Position numbers and translations under genes: made by a program. Shown here piece by piece: positions 36,379 to 44,790 of a stretch of DNA of 64,000 nt (position 1 is the first letter of the stretch; each line of letters begins with the position of its first letter). This DNA is from Rhizorhabdus histidinilytica (GTDB taxonomy: Bacteria > Pseudomonadota > Alphaproteobacteria > Sphingomonadales > Sphingomonadaceae). The stretch covers positions 558,001-622,000 of the forward strand of contig NZ_FUYM01000002.1 in NCBI RefSeq assembly GCF_900167915.1, written 5' to 3'. Under the pieces are notes generated by a model. The model was not told the origin of the DNA. It saw nothing but the letters and a program-made list of their open reading frames with translations, and did not search any database.

Positions 36379-36744
36379 ATGTCCACTCCGCGCAAGACCC
36401 TCTCGCTCAGCCGCGTCGTCGCGCCCGCCGAAGGCCCGGCGCTGACCGGCGATGCGCAGATCATCGCCCAGGCGGTCCGCCGCAAGCTGGCGATCACCGC
36501 CGTGTACAACCGCACCAGCATGGTGATCGCGCCGCACATCCTCTACACCAAGCATGACGACCTGTTCATCGACGGTGTGGTGACGCTGCGCGACGGCAAG
36601 GTGCCGGCCGAACCGAAGCTCGGCACCTTCAAGCTGGCGGGGCTCAACAATGTCTCGCTGACCGTCGACAGCTTCACGGTCCAGCCCTTCTACGATCCCG
36701 CCGACGCCAAATATGAAGGCGTCACGGTCGCCAAGGTCGACTAA
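36379..36744 (+). CDS. WYL-domain-like small protein
   Basis: A 121-residue protein beginning MSTPRKTLSLSRVVAPAEGP. From about residue 25 to 90 it resembles a WYL domain: AVRRKLAITAVYNRTSMVIA, PHILYTKHDDLFIDGVV and LGTFKLAGLNNVSL follow the order basic helix, strand with R-x-V-x-P-H, YxxxxxYLDG-like strand, then FxLxRI-like strand. WYL domains bind nucleic acids or nucleotides and usually accompany a helix-turn-helix, absent here. I do not recognise a closer family. It is a single gene ended by two hairpins before convergent ispE. Confidence 0.65.
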   Translation: MSTPRKTLSLSRVVAPAEGPALTGDAQIIAQAVRRKLAITAVYNRTSMVIAPHILYTKHDDLFIDGVVTLRDGKVPAEPKLGTFKLAGLNNVSLTVDSFTVQPFYDPADAKYEGVTVAKVD

Positions 36745-36797
36745 CCTCGATCCGGTTCGGACGGAATCGGACCGAGGCCAGTCTTTGTTGGTTTTCC

Positions 36798-36840
36798 GTG
36801 ATTTCCGAGTCGGCCGATGGCCCATCGGCCTTGAAATCAC
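36798..36840. terminator. 43-base near-perfect hairpin between convergent genes
   Basis: Nested arms GTGATTTC/GAAATCAC and GGCCGATG/CATCGGCC fold almost the whole stretch. Immediately left, CCTCGATCCG (36745-36754) and CGGACCGAGG (36768-36777) give a second hairpin with one mismatch. They fill the 99-base gap between the WYL-like gene and ispE, and together look like a bidirectional terminator. Confidence 0.6.
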
Positions 36841-36843
36841 TCG

Positions 36844-37713
36844 CTAACGCAAGCGGCTGGCCAGTCGCCACCAGTCGGGGCGGTGGGCGGCGACGGTGTG
36901 GTCGGCGGCATCGCGGTCGGCTTCCGATCCGAACAGCGCGAAGCAGGTGGCGCCCGACCCCGACATGCGGGCGAGGATAGCGCCCGGCTGCGCCGCGAGC
37001 AGCGCCACGACCTCGCCGATCACTGGATGGAGCTTCGTCGCCGGCGCCTCCAGGTCGTTGCGCCCGGCGAGCGCCGCCGCGAGCGGGTCGCCCGGGGCGA
37101 GCGGGCCGCGGTCGATCCGGTCCCAGGCTGCGAAGACCGGACCGGTCGGCAGGGCCACGCGCGGGTTGACCAGCAATAGCGGCAGGCCGTGGAGGCCATC
37201 AGCCGCGATCAACTCGAGCCGGTCGCCGCGCCCGTCGCCGCGCACCGTGACCGATCGGACGCAGGCGGGGACGTCGGCGCCGAGCGTTGCGGCGAGCGCC
37301 ATGACGCGGGGGTCGTCGGGCGCGATCCCGTAGGCGCGGCCCAGTAGCCGCAGCACCGCCGCGGCGTCGGCCGATCCGCCGCCGATCCCGGCCGCGACCG
37401 GCAGCCGCTTGTCGAGCCGGATCGCCGGTTGCGTTTCCATACCGGCCAGCGCGCGCAATCCGTCGGCGGCGCGCATCACCAGATTGTCCTCCGGGTCCTC
37501 GCCCGCCAGCGCCGGGGCGAACGGCCCGGCCAGCGTCAGCCGGGGCTGGCCGGGCTCCGCCGCGACGATGTCGCCATGCTCCGCGAACGCGAAGATCGTC
37601 TCGATATCGTGATAGCCGTCGGCCCGGCGGCGGCGGACGTGCAGCGCCAGGTTGATCTTGGCGTGGGCGACCTCGATCGAGGCCCCCGCACGGTATTCGC
37701 CCGCGATCGTCAT
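36844..37713 (-). CDS. ispE: 4-diphosphocytidyl-2-C-methyl-D-erythritol kinase
   Basis: A 289-residue GHMP kinase of the non-mevalonate (MEP) isoprenoid pathway. It has the N-terminal HAKINLALHVRRRRADGYH with the catalytic Lys19, the glycine-rich GHMP loop LPVAAGIGGGSADAAA at about residues 104-119 and the C-terminal ARMSGSGATCFALF. The start ATG at 37713 is preceded by the end of the TPR gene 17 bases upstream on the same strand, so the two may be in one operon. All family motifs are intact and the length is typical. Confidence 0.95.
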   Translation of the reverse strand: MTIAGEYRAGASIEVAHAKINLALHVRRRRADGYHDIETIFAFAEHGDIVAAEPGQPRLTLAGPFAPALAGEDPEDNLVMRAADGLRALAGMETQPAIRLDKRLPVAAGIGGGSADAAAVLRLLGRAYGIAPDDPRVMALAATLGADVPACVRSVTVRGDGRGDRLELIAADGLHGLPLLLVNPRVALPTGPVFAAWDRIDRGPLAPGDPLAAALAGRNDLEAPATKLHPVIGEVVALLAAQPGAILARMSGSGATCFALFGSEADRDAADHTVAAHRPDWWRLASRLR

Positions 37714-37730
37714 TCGGTAAGAGCGCGCGA

Positions 37731-39389
37731 TCAGTTGGCGCTGAGCCGGTCGCCGGGGCCGTCGGCCAGCTTGCGCTTGATCCTATCGCTGTCGGCCTTG
37801 TCGGCCTGGACCAGCGCCGCGCGCCAGGCGTAGCGCGCCTCCATGCGCCGGCCGACCGCCCAATAGGCGTCGCCGAGATGCTCGTTGATCACCGACTGGC
37901 CCGGCTCGCCCGCCACCGCGCGTTCGAGCGCGGCGATCGCGCCGGGATAATTGCCGCGCTTATAGTAGAGCCAGCCGAGCGAATCGGCGATCGCCGCGTC
38001 GTTGGGATCGAGGCTGCTCGCACGTTCGATATAGGCCTGCGCCTCGGGCAGGTTCTCGCCGCGGTCGAGCATGCCATAGCCGAGATAGTTGAGGATCACC
38101 GCCTGGCCGGGCGCCAGCTTGCTGGCCTGGCGCAGCAGCTCCTTGGCGCCTTCCCAGTCGCCGGACCGGTCGAGCGCGCCGGCCTGGAGGAACAGATGCG
38201 CCCAGTTCGGCACGCCCTGCGCCGTATCGATGTCGATCGCGCGCTGATAGGCCTTAACCGCCTCGGCGGGGCGATTGAGATCGGCGAGGATGCCGCCCAG
38301 CTCGACGAAGGTAGCGGCGCTGGCGCCAGGCTGGGCCGCCGCCTTCTGCGCATCGGCGAGAGCGGCCTGGCGATTGCCCATCGACAGCAGGATACCGCTG
38401 CGTTCCTGTCGCGCGGCTTCCCACAGCGGGTCCTCGGCAGGGACGGTGTCGAGCAAGGCGAGCGCCGCGTCATGATAGCCGTTGGCGGTCAGCAGGTCGG
38501 CGGTGGCGATGATCGCCGCGGCATTGCCCGGCGCCAGATAGCCGCCGATGCGGGCGAGCTGCAGCGAGACGGGCGAGCGGCCGTCACCCTTCACGTCGAT
38601 CGCGAGCTGCGCGAACAGGTCGGACAGGCCCAGCTCGGGCGTGTCGATCGCGCCGAGGAGCGGCTTGCCGGCGTCGAGCGTGGCGCGGGCCCGGATCAGC
38701 TCGGGCGTCTGGCCTTCGAGGATACCGCGCGCATTGGCGAGGTCGCCGCGCTTGGCGAGCAGCGCCGCGGCCGCGAGCTGGAGGCGCAGCGAACGCACGT
38801 CGTGCGCCGCGACCAGCCGCCGCAGGTCCGACAACATCTCATAGCGGCCCATCGCGAGCGCGATCAGTAGATGATGGTCGCGCGAATAGGCGTTGGAGAG
38901 TTGCGAGCCGCCGGTCGGTGCGGCGAGCCTGGCGGCGTCAGGCGCCTGGCGGCCATAGGCGACCCAGCCGCGCATCACCGGCGCGAGGAAGCCGAACACC
39001 TGTTCACGCTCGATCCGCCCGATCGTCGCATTGGCCCGCTTCCAGTCATGTGCGGTGACCGCCTCGGCGAACAGCAGCAGCGTGCCGTCGGGGGGCAGGG
39101 CGCCGAGCCGGTCGAGTTGTGCGGCGGCGAGCCCGGCGAGCTTGTAGTTGCCCGCGGTCAGCGCCTGGCGATAGGTTCGGAGCGCCAGCCGCTTGTCCTG
39201 TGGCGACGCCTGGAGCAGGCGGGCATAGCTGGCAGCGGCCGCATCGGGCATGCCGGCGGCGTCGGCGAGCCGGGCACGGACATATTGCCGCATCTCGGCA
39301 GAGGCATCATTGACGATGGCCTGGGCCATGGCCGGCCAGGCCAGCAGCAGCCCCGCGGCGATGGCGACCTGTCCGCGTTTCATTCCCAT
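37731..39389 (-). CDS. tetratricopeptide repeat protein, exported
   Basis: A 552-residue protein with a signal peptide (MKRGQVAIAAGLLLAWPAMA) and about ten TPR-like helical pairs; clear ones near the C-terminus are AVILNYLGYGMLDRGENLPE and AIADSLGWLYYKRGNYPG, followed by LNEHLGDAYW-type sequence. Such proteins act as scaffolds in the periplasm, for example in outer-membrane or polysaccharide systems; the exact role is unknown. The start is the ATG at 39389 or 39383; a frame reaching 39452 is not signal-like. It lies upstream of ispE on the same strand. Confidence 0.83.
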   Translation of the reverse strand: MGMKRGQVAIAAGLLLAWPAMAQAIVNDASAEMRQYVRARLADAAGMPDAAAASYARLLQASPQDKRLALRTYRQALTAGNYKLAGLAAAQLDRLGALPPDGTLLLFAEAVTAHDWKRANATIGRIEREQVFGFLAPVMRGWVAYGRQAPDAARLAAPTGGSQLSNAYSRDHHLLIALAMGRYEMLSDLRRLVAAHDVRSLRLQLAAAALLAKRGDLANARGILEGQTPELIRARATLDAGKPLLGAIDTPELGLSDLFAQLAIDVKGDGRSPVSLQLARIGGYLAPGNAAAIIATADLLTANGYHDAALALLDTVPAEDPLWEAARQERSGILLSMGNRQAALADAQKAAAQPGASAATFVELGGILADLNRPAEAVKAYQRAIDIDTAQGVPNWAHLFLQAGALDRSGDWEGAKELLRQASKLAPGQAVILNYLGYGMLDRGENLPEAQAYIERASSLDPNDAAIADSLGWLYYKRGNYPGAIAALERAVAGEPGQSVINEHLGDAYWAVGRRMEARYAWRAALVQADKADSDRIKRKLADGPGDRLSAN

Positions 39390-39677
39390 CTCCGGCTCCG
39401 AACCATGTCTCCCCCGTCTACCCCAGCGGGGCGAGGCTCGGCCAGCCCTCAAACGCGCGGTCCGTCGCGGTCCTCGTATTTATCTGCTATTGCGAGTGAT
39501 TATCAGATTTGTTAGATCATGGGGCCTGATGAGAACGCGGCCCCGCCCCGGGCCGCAAGGCGCCGGTCCGCTGCCCTAACCTTCGGTTGGCCACGGCCGG
39601 AGAGCGGGCCGGCGCCACCCTTTCCGACGAGCGGCCAGGACTGTGGCGTCGACGACCGGCCACGCTACAAGGGGCGC

Positions 39678-40277
39678 ATGATTCGCCATCTCCTCCCGAT
39701 CGCGCTGGCGCTGCTCGCTGCCGCGCCCACCCAGGCCGTTCCGGCTTCGTCGCTGGTGAAGGTCGCGCTCAAGACCAGCGAGGGGACGATCGTCGTCGCC
39801 GTCGACACGAAGCGAGCGCCGATCACGGCGAACAATTTCCTGGCCTATGTCGACCAGAAGAAGCTCGACGGCACCACCTTCTACCGGGCGGCGCGCGCGA
39901 TCGGCAATCCGAAGCGCGGCTTCATCCAGGGCGGCGTCCATCGCGACGCGCGCCGGTCGCTGCCGCCGATCCGGCACGAGCCGACGACCAAGACCGGCAT
40001 CCGCCATGTCGACGGTGCGATATCCATGGCGCGGCGCGAGCCGGGATCGGCGATGGGCGAATTCTTCATCCTGGCGGGCGCCGCGCCGGCGATGGACGCG
40101 AAGCCCGGCGGCGGCGACGCCAATGCCGGCTATGCCGCCTTCGGCAAGGTGGTATCGGGCATGCCGGTGGTGAAACGCATCCTGGCCGTGCCGACCTGGC
40201 CGGGCGGAGCGGGGGCGATGAAGGGCCAGCTCATCAAGCGGCCGGTCAAGATCATCGAGGCGAAGCGGATCGGCTAG
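39678..40277 (+). CDS. peptidyl-prolyl cis-trans isomerase, cyclophilin type, exported
   Basis: A 199-residue cyclophilin with a signal peptide (MIRHLLPIALALLAAAPTQA), so it assists protein folding in the periplasm. The cyclophilin core includes KTSEGTIVVAVDTKRAPITA, NNFLAYVDQKKLDGTTFYRA, GFIQGGVHRD and GSAMGEFFI. The catalytic Arg is likely in FYRAAR. The canonical FHRVI and GMDVVDKI-type motifs are changed (GMPVVKRI is close), a normal range for bacterial members. The start is the ATG at 39678. The 288-base gap upstream to the TPR gene has no other gene. It converges on the flavin reductase gene across a REP pair. Confidence 0.88.
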   Translation: MIRHLLPIALALLAAAPTQAVPASSLVKVALKTSEGTIVVAVDTKRAPITANNFLAYVDQKKLDGTTFYRAARAIGNPKRGFIQGGVHRDARRSLPPIRHEPTTKTGIRHVDGAISMARREPGSAMGEFFILAGAAPAMDAKPGGGDANAGYAAFGKVVSGMPVVKRILAVPTWPGGAGAMKGQLIKRPVKIIEAKRIG

Positions 40278-40306
40278 GATCGCGGTCGCCTGTTTTCCCC
40301 ATCCGT

Positions 40307-40402
40307 CCGTCATTCCCGCGAAAGCGGGAATCCATGGACGGCGACCTGCTAGAAACTCGAATGCTCCGTGACCGTGGATTCCCGCTTTCGCGGGAATGAC
40401 GG
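40307..40402. repeat. paired REP element, copy in orientation 2 (partner at 26154-26247)
   Basis: CATTCCCGCGAAAGCGGGAAT and ATTCCCGCTTTCGCGGGAATG close a 50-base centre containing CCATGGACGGCG and CGAATGCTCCGTGACCG. It is the reverse of the block at 26154-26247, including most of the centre. It lies between convergent genes and is likely a bidirectional transcript end. Confidence 0.8.
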
Positions 40403-40422
40403 AAGAGGGGCCAGGTCGAACC

Positions 40423-40935
40423 CTAGCGCGCGGCGTTGGCGAAGGTGCCGTCGACCCAGACCAGCGGCGAGATCTCGTCATGGTTCACGACATGCTCGAC
40501 CTCGCCGATGAACAGCGTGTGGGTGCCGACGTCGAGCCGCTGGGTGGTGCGGCAGACCAGGCTGGCCAGCGCGTCGCCGAGCACGGGGATGCCATCCGGC
40601 CCGGCCGTCCAGCCGCCGTCGTCGAACCGCTCGAGGCCCTTCTTCTTGCCGCTGAAGATTCCGACGAGGTCGCGGTGGCGATCGGCCAGCAGGTTCACGC
40701 AGAAGCGCTCCTCCCCCATCAGCACGGGGTGGATGCTGGCGGTGCGGTTGACGGCGGTCAGCAGGGTCGGCGGCTCGGCGCAGACCGACATCACCGCGGT
40801 CGCGGCCATCCCGGTCCAGTTCTCGCCCTTGCCCGACGTGATCAGCGCGATCGTCGTCGCCAGCCGGCGCATCGCATGGCGGAAGCCTTCCTTGATCTCG
40901 TCCTCGCTCACCTTGGTCTCCTCCTCGCTTTTCAA
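40423..40935 (-). CDS. flavin reductase family protein
   Basis: A 170-residue FMN-binding split-barrel protein of the HpaC/NtaB type, reducing flavin with NAD(P)H for a two-component monooxygenase. Blocks are GFRHAMRRLATTIALITSG, GMAATAVMSVCAEPPTLLTAVNR (flavin site; the motif SxxSxSxPP is here AVMSVCAEPP), FCVNLLADRH and the C-terminal THTLFIGEVEHV. No monooxygenase partner is next to it. The start is the ATG at 40935. It is cytoplasmic, with no signal peptide. Confidence 0.86.
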   Translation of the reverse strand: MKSEEETKVSEDEIKEGFRHAMRRLATTIALITSGKGENWTGMAATAVMSVCAEPPTLLTAVNRTASIHPVLMGEERFCVNLLADRHRDLVGIFSGKKKGLERFDDGGWTAGPDGIPVLGDALASLVCRTTQRLDVGTHTLFIGEVEHVVNHDEISPLVWVDGTFANAAR

Positions 40936-41081
40936 GCGGCGCTAGAGAATAGGACGGCCGGGCGCAATCGCCTCGATGCGCGATCGATCGTTTTGCAGCC
41001 TTCCGGCACCGCTTTTCTTTTGCTGGCCAAGCGCGTATGGCGACGCGAAATCCCGAAGATCAGCCTGAATGAGGAACGAGT

Positions 41082-41300
41082 TTGGCCAAGGAAGAATTGC
41101 TCGAAATGCGCGGGCAGGTCGTGGAACTGCTGCCTAATGCGATGTTCCGCGTGAAGCTCGAGAACGACCATGAGATTCTCGGCCATACCGCCGGAAAGAT
41201 GCGCAAGAACCGCATCCGCGTGCTGGTGGGCGACGAGGTTCTGGTCGAGCTTACCCCTTATGACCTGACCAAGGGTCGCATCACCTATCGCTTCAAATAA
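41082..41300 (+). CDS. infA: translation initiation factor IF-1, TTG start
   Basis: A 72-residue S1/OB-fold protein that binds the ribosomal A site during initiation. The sequence [20 protein letters not shown] through [16 protein letters not shown] is the universal IF-1 pattern. The start codon is TTG at 41082; no ATG lies in the right place and GAGGAA seven bases upstream supports it, so the rare start is real. It is followed by maf after 16 bases and starts a run maf, RNase E/G-type gene, yacG. Confidence 0.97.
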   Translation: MAKEELLEMRGQVVELLPNAMFRVKLENDHEILGHTAGKMRKNRIRVLVGDEVLVELTPYDLTKGRITYRFK

Positions 41301-41316
41301 GGGGCGGGGGTCTCCC

Positions 41317-41940
41317 TTGTCGTCAGACCCGTCCCCGTCCGATTCCCCTATCGTCCTAGCTTCGGCCAGTCCCCGCCGGGCCGAGCTGATCGCCCGGCTG
41401 GGCCTGGCGCCTGCCGCGATCGATCCCGCCGACATCGACGAGACGCCGCGCAAGGGCGAGTTGCCTGCGCCCTATGCCGCACGCATGGCCGCCGAAAAGG
41501 CGGCGCGGGTGGCGGCGCGCCATCCCGGCGTCGCGGTGCTCGGCGCTGATACGGTGGTCGCCGCCGGCCGGCGCATCCTGCCCAAGGCCGAGGCGGAGGC
41601 CGAGGCGCGCACCTGCCTGCAGCTGCTGTCCGGTCGTCGCCATCGCGTCCATTCGGCGGTCACGCTGATCGATGCGGGCGGCACGGCGCGACACAGGCTG
41701 TCGACCAGCATCGTTCGTTTCAAGCGGCTGACGGCGGCGGAGATCGAAGCCTATCTGGCCGGCGGCGACTGGCGCGGCAAGGCGGGCGCCTATGCGATCC
41801 AGGGCTATGCCGAGAGCTGGGTCGCGATGCTGGCGGGCAGCCATTCGGGGGTGATGGGCCTGCCGCTGTTCGAGACGCGCGCGCTGCTCGTCGCGGCGGG
41901 GCTGTTGCCGCCCGGCCCGCCGTCGACCCCCGATGCGTGA
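41317..41940 (+). CDS. maf: Maf family nucleotide pyrophosphatase
   Basis: A 207-residue protein that hydrolyses non-canonical or modified nucleotides (Maf proteins act on dTTP/UTP or m7GTP). The phosphate-binding start is VLASASPRRAELIARL at about residues 12-27, then LGADTVVAAGRRILPK and RFKRLTAAEIEAYLA, and the end SGVMGLPLFETRALL. Some family landmarks are altered (a KGGAYGIQG-type block is KAGAYAIQG), within normal range. The start is TTG at 41317, 16 bases after infA. The stop overlaps the next gene by 8 bases. Confidence 0.93.
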   Translation: MSSDPSPSDSPIVLASASPRRAELIARLGLAPAAIDPADIDETPRKGELPAPYAARMAAEKAARVAARHPGVAVLGADTVVAAGRRILPKAEAEAEARTCLQLLSGRRHRVHSAVTLIDAGGTARHRLSTSIVRFKRLTAAEIEAYLAGGDWRGKAGAYAIQGYAESWVAMLAGSHSGVMGLPLFETRALLVAAGLLPPGPPSTPDA

Positions 41941-42934
41941 ATGGCTCTACGAGGCGGGGATCGGGGAAGCCCGGGCCGCGCTCGTCGAGGATGGCATCAT
42001 CATCATGGCCGAGATCGAGCCTGACGATGACGGCGCGCGCGCCGGCACGATCGCCGAGGCACGGCTCGACCGTATTGTCGTGCCCGGCCGCCGCGCGATC
42101 GTCCGGCTCGATTCGGGCGAGGAGGCGCTGATCGAGCCGGTGCCGAAGGGCGTGTCCGAAGGCGGACGCCTGCTGGTCGAGATCCACCGCGTCGCGCTCG
42201 CCGAGACCGGGCGGACCAAGCTGGCGCTGGCGCGGCTTGCCCCCGAGGGCGCGGCGCCCGCGGCAGGCCCCGATCTGCTGGCGCGGATCGGGGTGGGAGG
42301 CGATCCGGTGCGGCGGCTCCAGGGTCACCAGGCCGACGCGCTCGAAGCGGCGGGCTGGTCCGAACTGATCGAGGAGGCGGGGAGCGGGGAAGCGGCGTTC
42401 GACGGCGGTGCGCTGCACCTGTCGCTGACCCCGGCGATGAGCCTGATCGACGTCGACGGCTGGCTCGACCCGGCCGCGCTGGCGCTGGCCGGGGCGGCGG
42501 CGGCGGCACGGATGATCGTGCGGCACGGCCTGGGCGGGTCGATCGGCATCGACCTGCCGACCGTCGAGGGCAAGGCGCTGCGGCAGGCGGCGGCGGAGGC
42601 GATCGACGCGATCCTGCCGCAGCCGTTCGAGCGGACGGCGGTGAACGGTTTCGGTTTCCTCCAGATCGTCCGCCGACGGGCGCGGCCATCGTTGCCCGAG
42701 CGGTTGCGGCGCGATCCCGTGGGCGCGGCCGCCCGCGCGCTGCTGCGCCGTGCCGAGCGGACGCCGGGGGCGGGCACGCGAACGCTGACCGCCGCGCCGG
42801 CGGTGATCGACCGGATCGCGGGCCGGCCGGCGTGGGTGGCGGAGCTCGAACGGCGGCTGGGCGCGCCGATCGTCTTGCGCGGCGACGCCGGGCTCGCCAT
42901 ATCGGCGGGCCATGTCGACGCGCAAACCCCCTAA
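41933..42934 (+). CDS. short RNase E/G-type endoribonuclease
   Basis: A 333-residue protein related to the catalytic core of RNase E/G. The likely catalytic aspartates are in MSLIDVDGWLDP (about residue 172) and GGSIGIDLPTVEGK (about 205), matching the two metal-binding Asp of the family. It is shorter than full RNase G or E (over 480 residues), and its N-terminal S1 region is reduced. Such short forms sit between maf and yacG in sphingomonads as far as I know. Overlaps of 8 bases with maf and 23 bases with yacG indicate an operon. Confidence 0.85.
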   Translation: MREWLYEAGIGEARAALVEDGIIIMAEIEPDDDGARAGTIAEARLDRIVVPGRRAIVRLDSGEEALIEPVPKGVSEGGRLLVEIHRVALAETGRTKLALARLAPEGAAPAAGPDLLARIGVGGDPVRRLQGHQADALEAAGWSELIEEAGSGEAAFDGGALHLSLTPAMSLIDVDGWLDPAALALAGAAAAARMIVRHGLGGSIGIDLPTVEGKALRQAAAEAIDAILPQPFERTAVNGFGFLQIVRRRARPSLPERLRRDPVGAAARALLRRAERTPGAGTRTLTAAPAVIDRIAGRPAWVAELERRLGAPIVLRGDAGLAISAGHVDAQTP

Positions 42935-43073
42935 ATGCCCCGGCTGCGGCAAGGCCCCGGCCGAGAAATTCGAACCTTTCTGCAGCCAGGGCTGCCGCGA
43001 CCGCGACCTGCTCAAATGGCTGGACGAAGGCTATCGCATCCCCGGCCCACCGGCCGATCCCGAGGGCGAATAA
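42912..43073 (+). CDS. yacG: DNA gyrase inhibitor YacG (zinc protein)
   Basis: A 53-residue protein of the YacG family. The zinc ligands Cys9, Cys12, Cys24 and Cys28 are in KCPGCGKAP and PFCSQGCRDRDL, and KWLDEGYRIPG closes the domain. YacG binds and inhibits DNA gyrase in E. coli. The start ATG at 42912 lies inside the previous gene, so it is translated by coupling. The length is typical. Confidence 0.93.
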   Translation: MSTRKPPKCPGCGKAPAEKFEPFCSQGCRDRDLLKWLDEGYRIPGPPADPEGE

Positions 43074-43140
43074 AAAAGCGAAAAGCGGGCTGGACAGAGT
43101 GCGCGACCCGCCTCTATAGGCACGCCTCCAACGCGCGAGT

Positions 43141-43216
43141 GCCCAGGTAGCTCAGTTGGTAGAGCATGCGACTGAAAATCGCAGTGTCGGTGGTTCGATC
43201 CCGCCCCTGGGCACCA
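43141..43216 (+). tRNA. tRNA-Phe (GAA)
   Basis: A 76-base cloverleaf with the CCA end encoded. The acceptor stem GCCCAGG pairs with CCTGGGC. The D arm GCTC...GAGC, the anticodon arm TGCGA-CTGAAAA-TCGCA with anticodon GAA, and the T arm GGTGG-TTCGATC-CCGCC are all standard. It follows yacG by 67 bases. It marks the border between core genes and the island to the right. Confidence 0.97.
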
Positions 43217-43452
43217 TTTTCCTCCCTTTGACAGCATGATGTTATCAGCCGCTTTCGCTGTGCCGCGATTAGCCGCGGGAATGCGGGGCCTTGCGCGGTT
43301 GCGGACATCGGGCGCTGTGACGGGGAGATGTTTTCAGGCCCACGCAAGCGGCGTGATCTGAGCGATCTTCTCCACAGGCCTCAATTCGCAGTCGGCGGAT
43401 GCGATGCAATTCGATCGAGAGGACCACGCTGTCATTTTCCTGATCGAAATGA
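43217..43452. other. gap after tRNA-Phe without a gene
   Basis: About 235 bases with no reading frame that shows family sequence. Composition is mixed and less GC-rich than the core. It ends in the decayed fragment described at 43453-43581; the stretch 43582-43775 after it also shows nothing recognisable. Confidence 0.5.
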
Positions 43453-43581
43453 CTACGGTGCCCGATACCCGAGCCTCACCCCCAACGCCGCCACGGTGTC
43501 GAAGATGTCGATGAGATATGGGTTGGCGTTGGCGATACCATTGTCGTCCGGTCCATTCTCTGGCCCAACGCGTGTTGCTCG
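43453..43581 (-). pseudogene. 42-residue coding remnant next to tRNA-Phe
   Basis: A minus-strand frame between two stops reads GPDDNGIANANPYLIDIFDT then VAALGVRLGYRAP. The IDIFDTVAALG block looks like the conserved DTV-G region of DUF2235 (alpha/beta hydrolase, type VI secretion-associated) proteins. There is no start codon in a good place and no continuation, so it is probably a leftover of a larger gene lost when the island formed. The likeness is from one short motif only. Confidence 0.35.
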
Positions 43582-43775
43582 TTAAAGTTTGCAGATGTTA
43601 CGTAGCCGTTGTTCCGCGCGAATGCCGCTTTCCTGGCCTAAGATTCATGACGTCACGGGTGAGTGGCGGACGCGCCTGCCACTGGAGCATGGGACATGAA
43701 GGTGGTCCAGGCAGTGCCGGGCAGGCTGCGCTGGTCGTTCCGGCGAGCGGAAGATTGGCAGCCGGCAGGGACTTC

Positions 43776-44768
43776 TCAGCCCCGGCCGGCCGCGGCTTCG
43801 GCCGATGGGCGCGCGGAGGCGCGGTAGGTTTCCCAGGCGGCGCCGGCGGCGAGCAGGTCGGCGGTGGCGGTGCCGACCGACTTGAACAGGGTGATCTCCT
43901 GCCCGTCGCGTCGCTGCCCCGCATGGGAGGCCAGCGTCGCCAGATCGCCCAATATGGCGTCGGGCGTGATGACGCCGTCGCGCAGCGGGGCGATCAGGTC
44001 GCCCGCCTCGGCCAGGGCGCCTTCCCGCGTATCGACGAAGATCCGGCATCGCGCGATGCCGTCGTCGTCGATCTCGCGCATGTCCGGCCGGTATCCGCCG
44101 ACGAGGTCGACATGCATGCCCGCGCGGAGCCACCGGCCGTGGATGAGCGGCTGGGTCGCCCTCGTTGCCGAGCAGACGATGTCGCCCCAGCCCACGGCCG
44201 CCTCCAGGTCGGCCGCGACCTCGATCTCGATGCCTGGAAGCCGCTTCCGCACCTGTTCGACCGCCTGCCGGCAGCGCTCGACGTTGCGCGCCCAGACGCG
44301 CACCTGGCCGATCGGCCGGACCGAGGCGTGGGCGGCGGCGAGATAGGGGATGAGGTGGCCCGCGCCGAGAAGGGTGAGCCGCGCCGCGTCGGGCCGGGCC
44401 AGCCGGCTGGCGGCCGCGGCCGACACCGCCGCCGTCCGGTGCCCCGTCAGCGCGTCGGCATCGATCGTCGCGAGCGGCACGCCCGTCGCCAGGTCGAACA
44501 GGGTGAAGAGGCCCTGGATCGAGGGGCGCCCGGTTCCGGCGTTCTCGGGCGTGATGGTCAGGATCTTCACGCCGGCGAAGCGATCGGAGATCGCCGGCAT
44601 GACCAGCAGCTCCCGCCCGTCCGGCGCGTCGATCCTCTGTCGAAGGGGCGGCCTTTCGGCCGCCCCGAACGCCATGAGCAACAGCTCCACTAGATCGATC
44701 CGCTGGAAGAGCCGGGCCATCTCGGCCGCATCTAGATGAAGCAATGTCGTCAATCCCGCCCTGCCCAC
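43776..44768 (-). CDS. ornithine cyclodeaminase/mu-crystallin family reductase (LhpI-like)
   Basis: A 330-residue NAD(P)-dependent enzyme. It has the N-terminal dimerisation part (LLHLDAAEMARLFQRID), a catalytic-region Lys in FAGVKILTITPENAG, the loop ATIDADALTGHRTAA and a Rossmann site LTLLGAGHLIPYLAAAH. Family members include ornithine cyclodeaminase, alanine dehydrogenase and delta1-pyrroline-2-carboxylate reductase (LhpI), which completes trans-3- and cis-3-hydroxyproline breakdown to proline. The aconitase X genes 10 kb away make that last reaction the best guess here. It follows the TBDR gene on the same strand after 22 bases, so they share a transcript. Confidence 0.85.
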   Translation of the reverse strand: MGRAGLTTLLHLDAAEMARLFQRIDLVELLLMAFGAAERPPLRQRIDAPDGRELLVMPAISDRFAGVKILTITPENAGTGRPSIQGLFTLFDLATGVPLATIDADALTGHRTAAVSAAAASRLARPDAARLTLLGAGHLIPYLAAAHASVRPIGQVRVWARNVERCRQAVEQVRKRLPGIEIEVAADLEAAVGWGDIVCSATRATQPLIHGRWLRAGMHVDLVGGYRPDMREIDDDGIARCRIFVDTREGALAEAGDLIAPLRDGVITPDAILGDLATLASHAGQRRDGQEITLFKSVGTATADLLAAGAAWETYRASARPSAEAAAGRG

Positions 44769-44790
44769 ATGCCCTGTCGACGGTGTCCGG

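Noticed and set aside
39481-39507. Fur-box-like TTGCGAGTGATTATCAG upstream of the cyclophilin gene
   Set aside because: It matches the classical consensus in only one half, and the neighbouring genes have no tie to iron.
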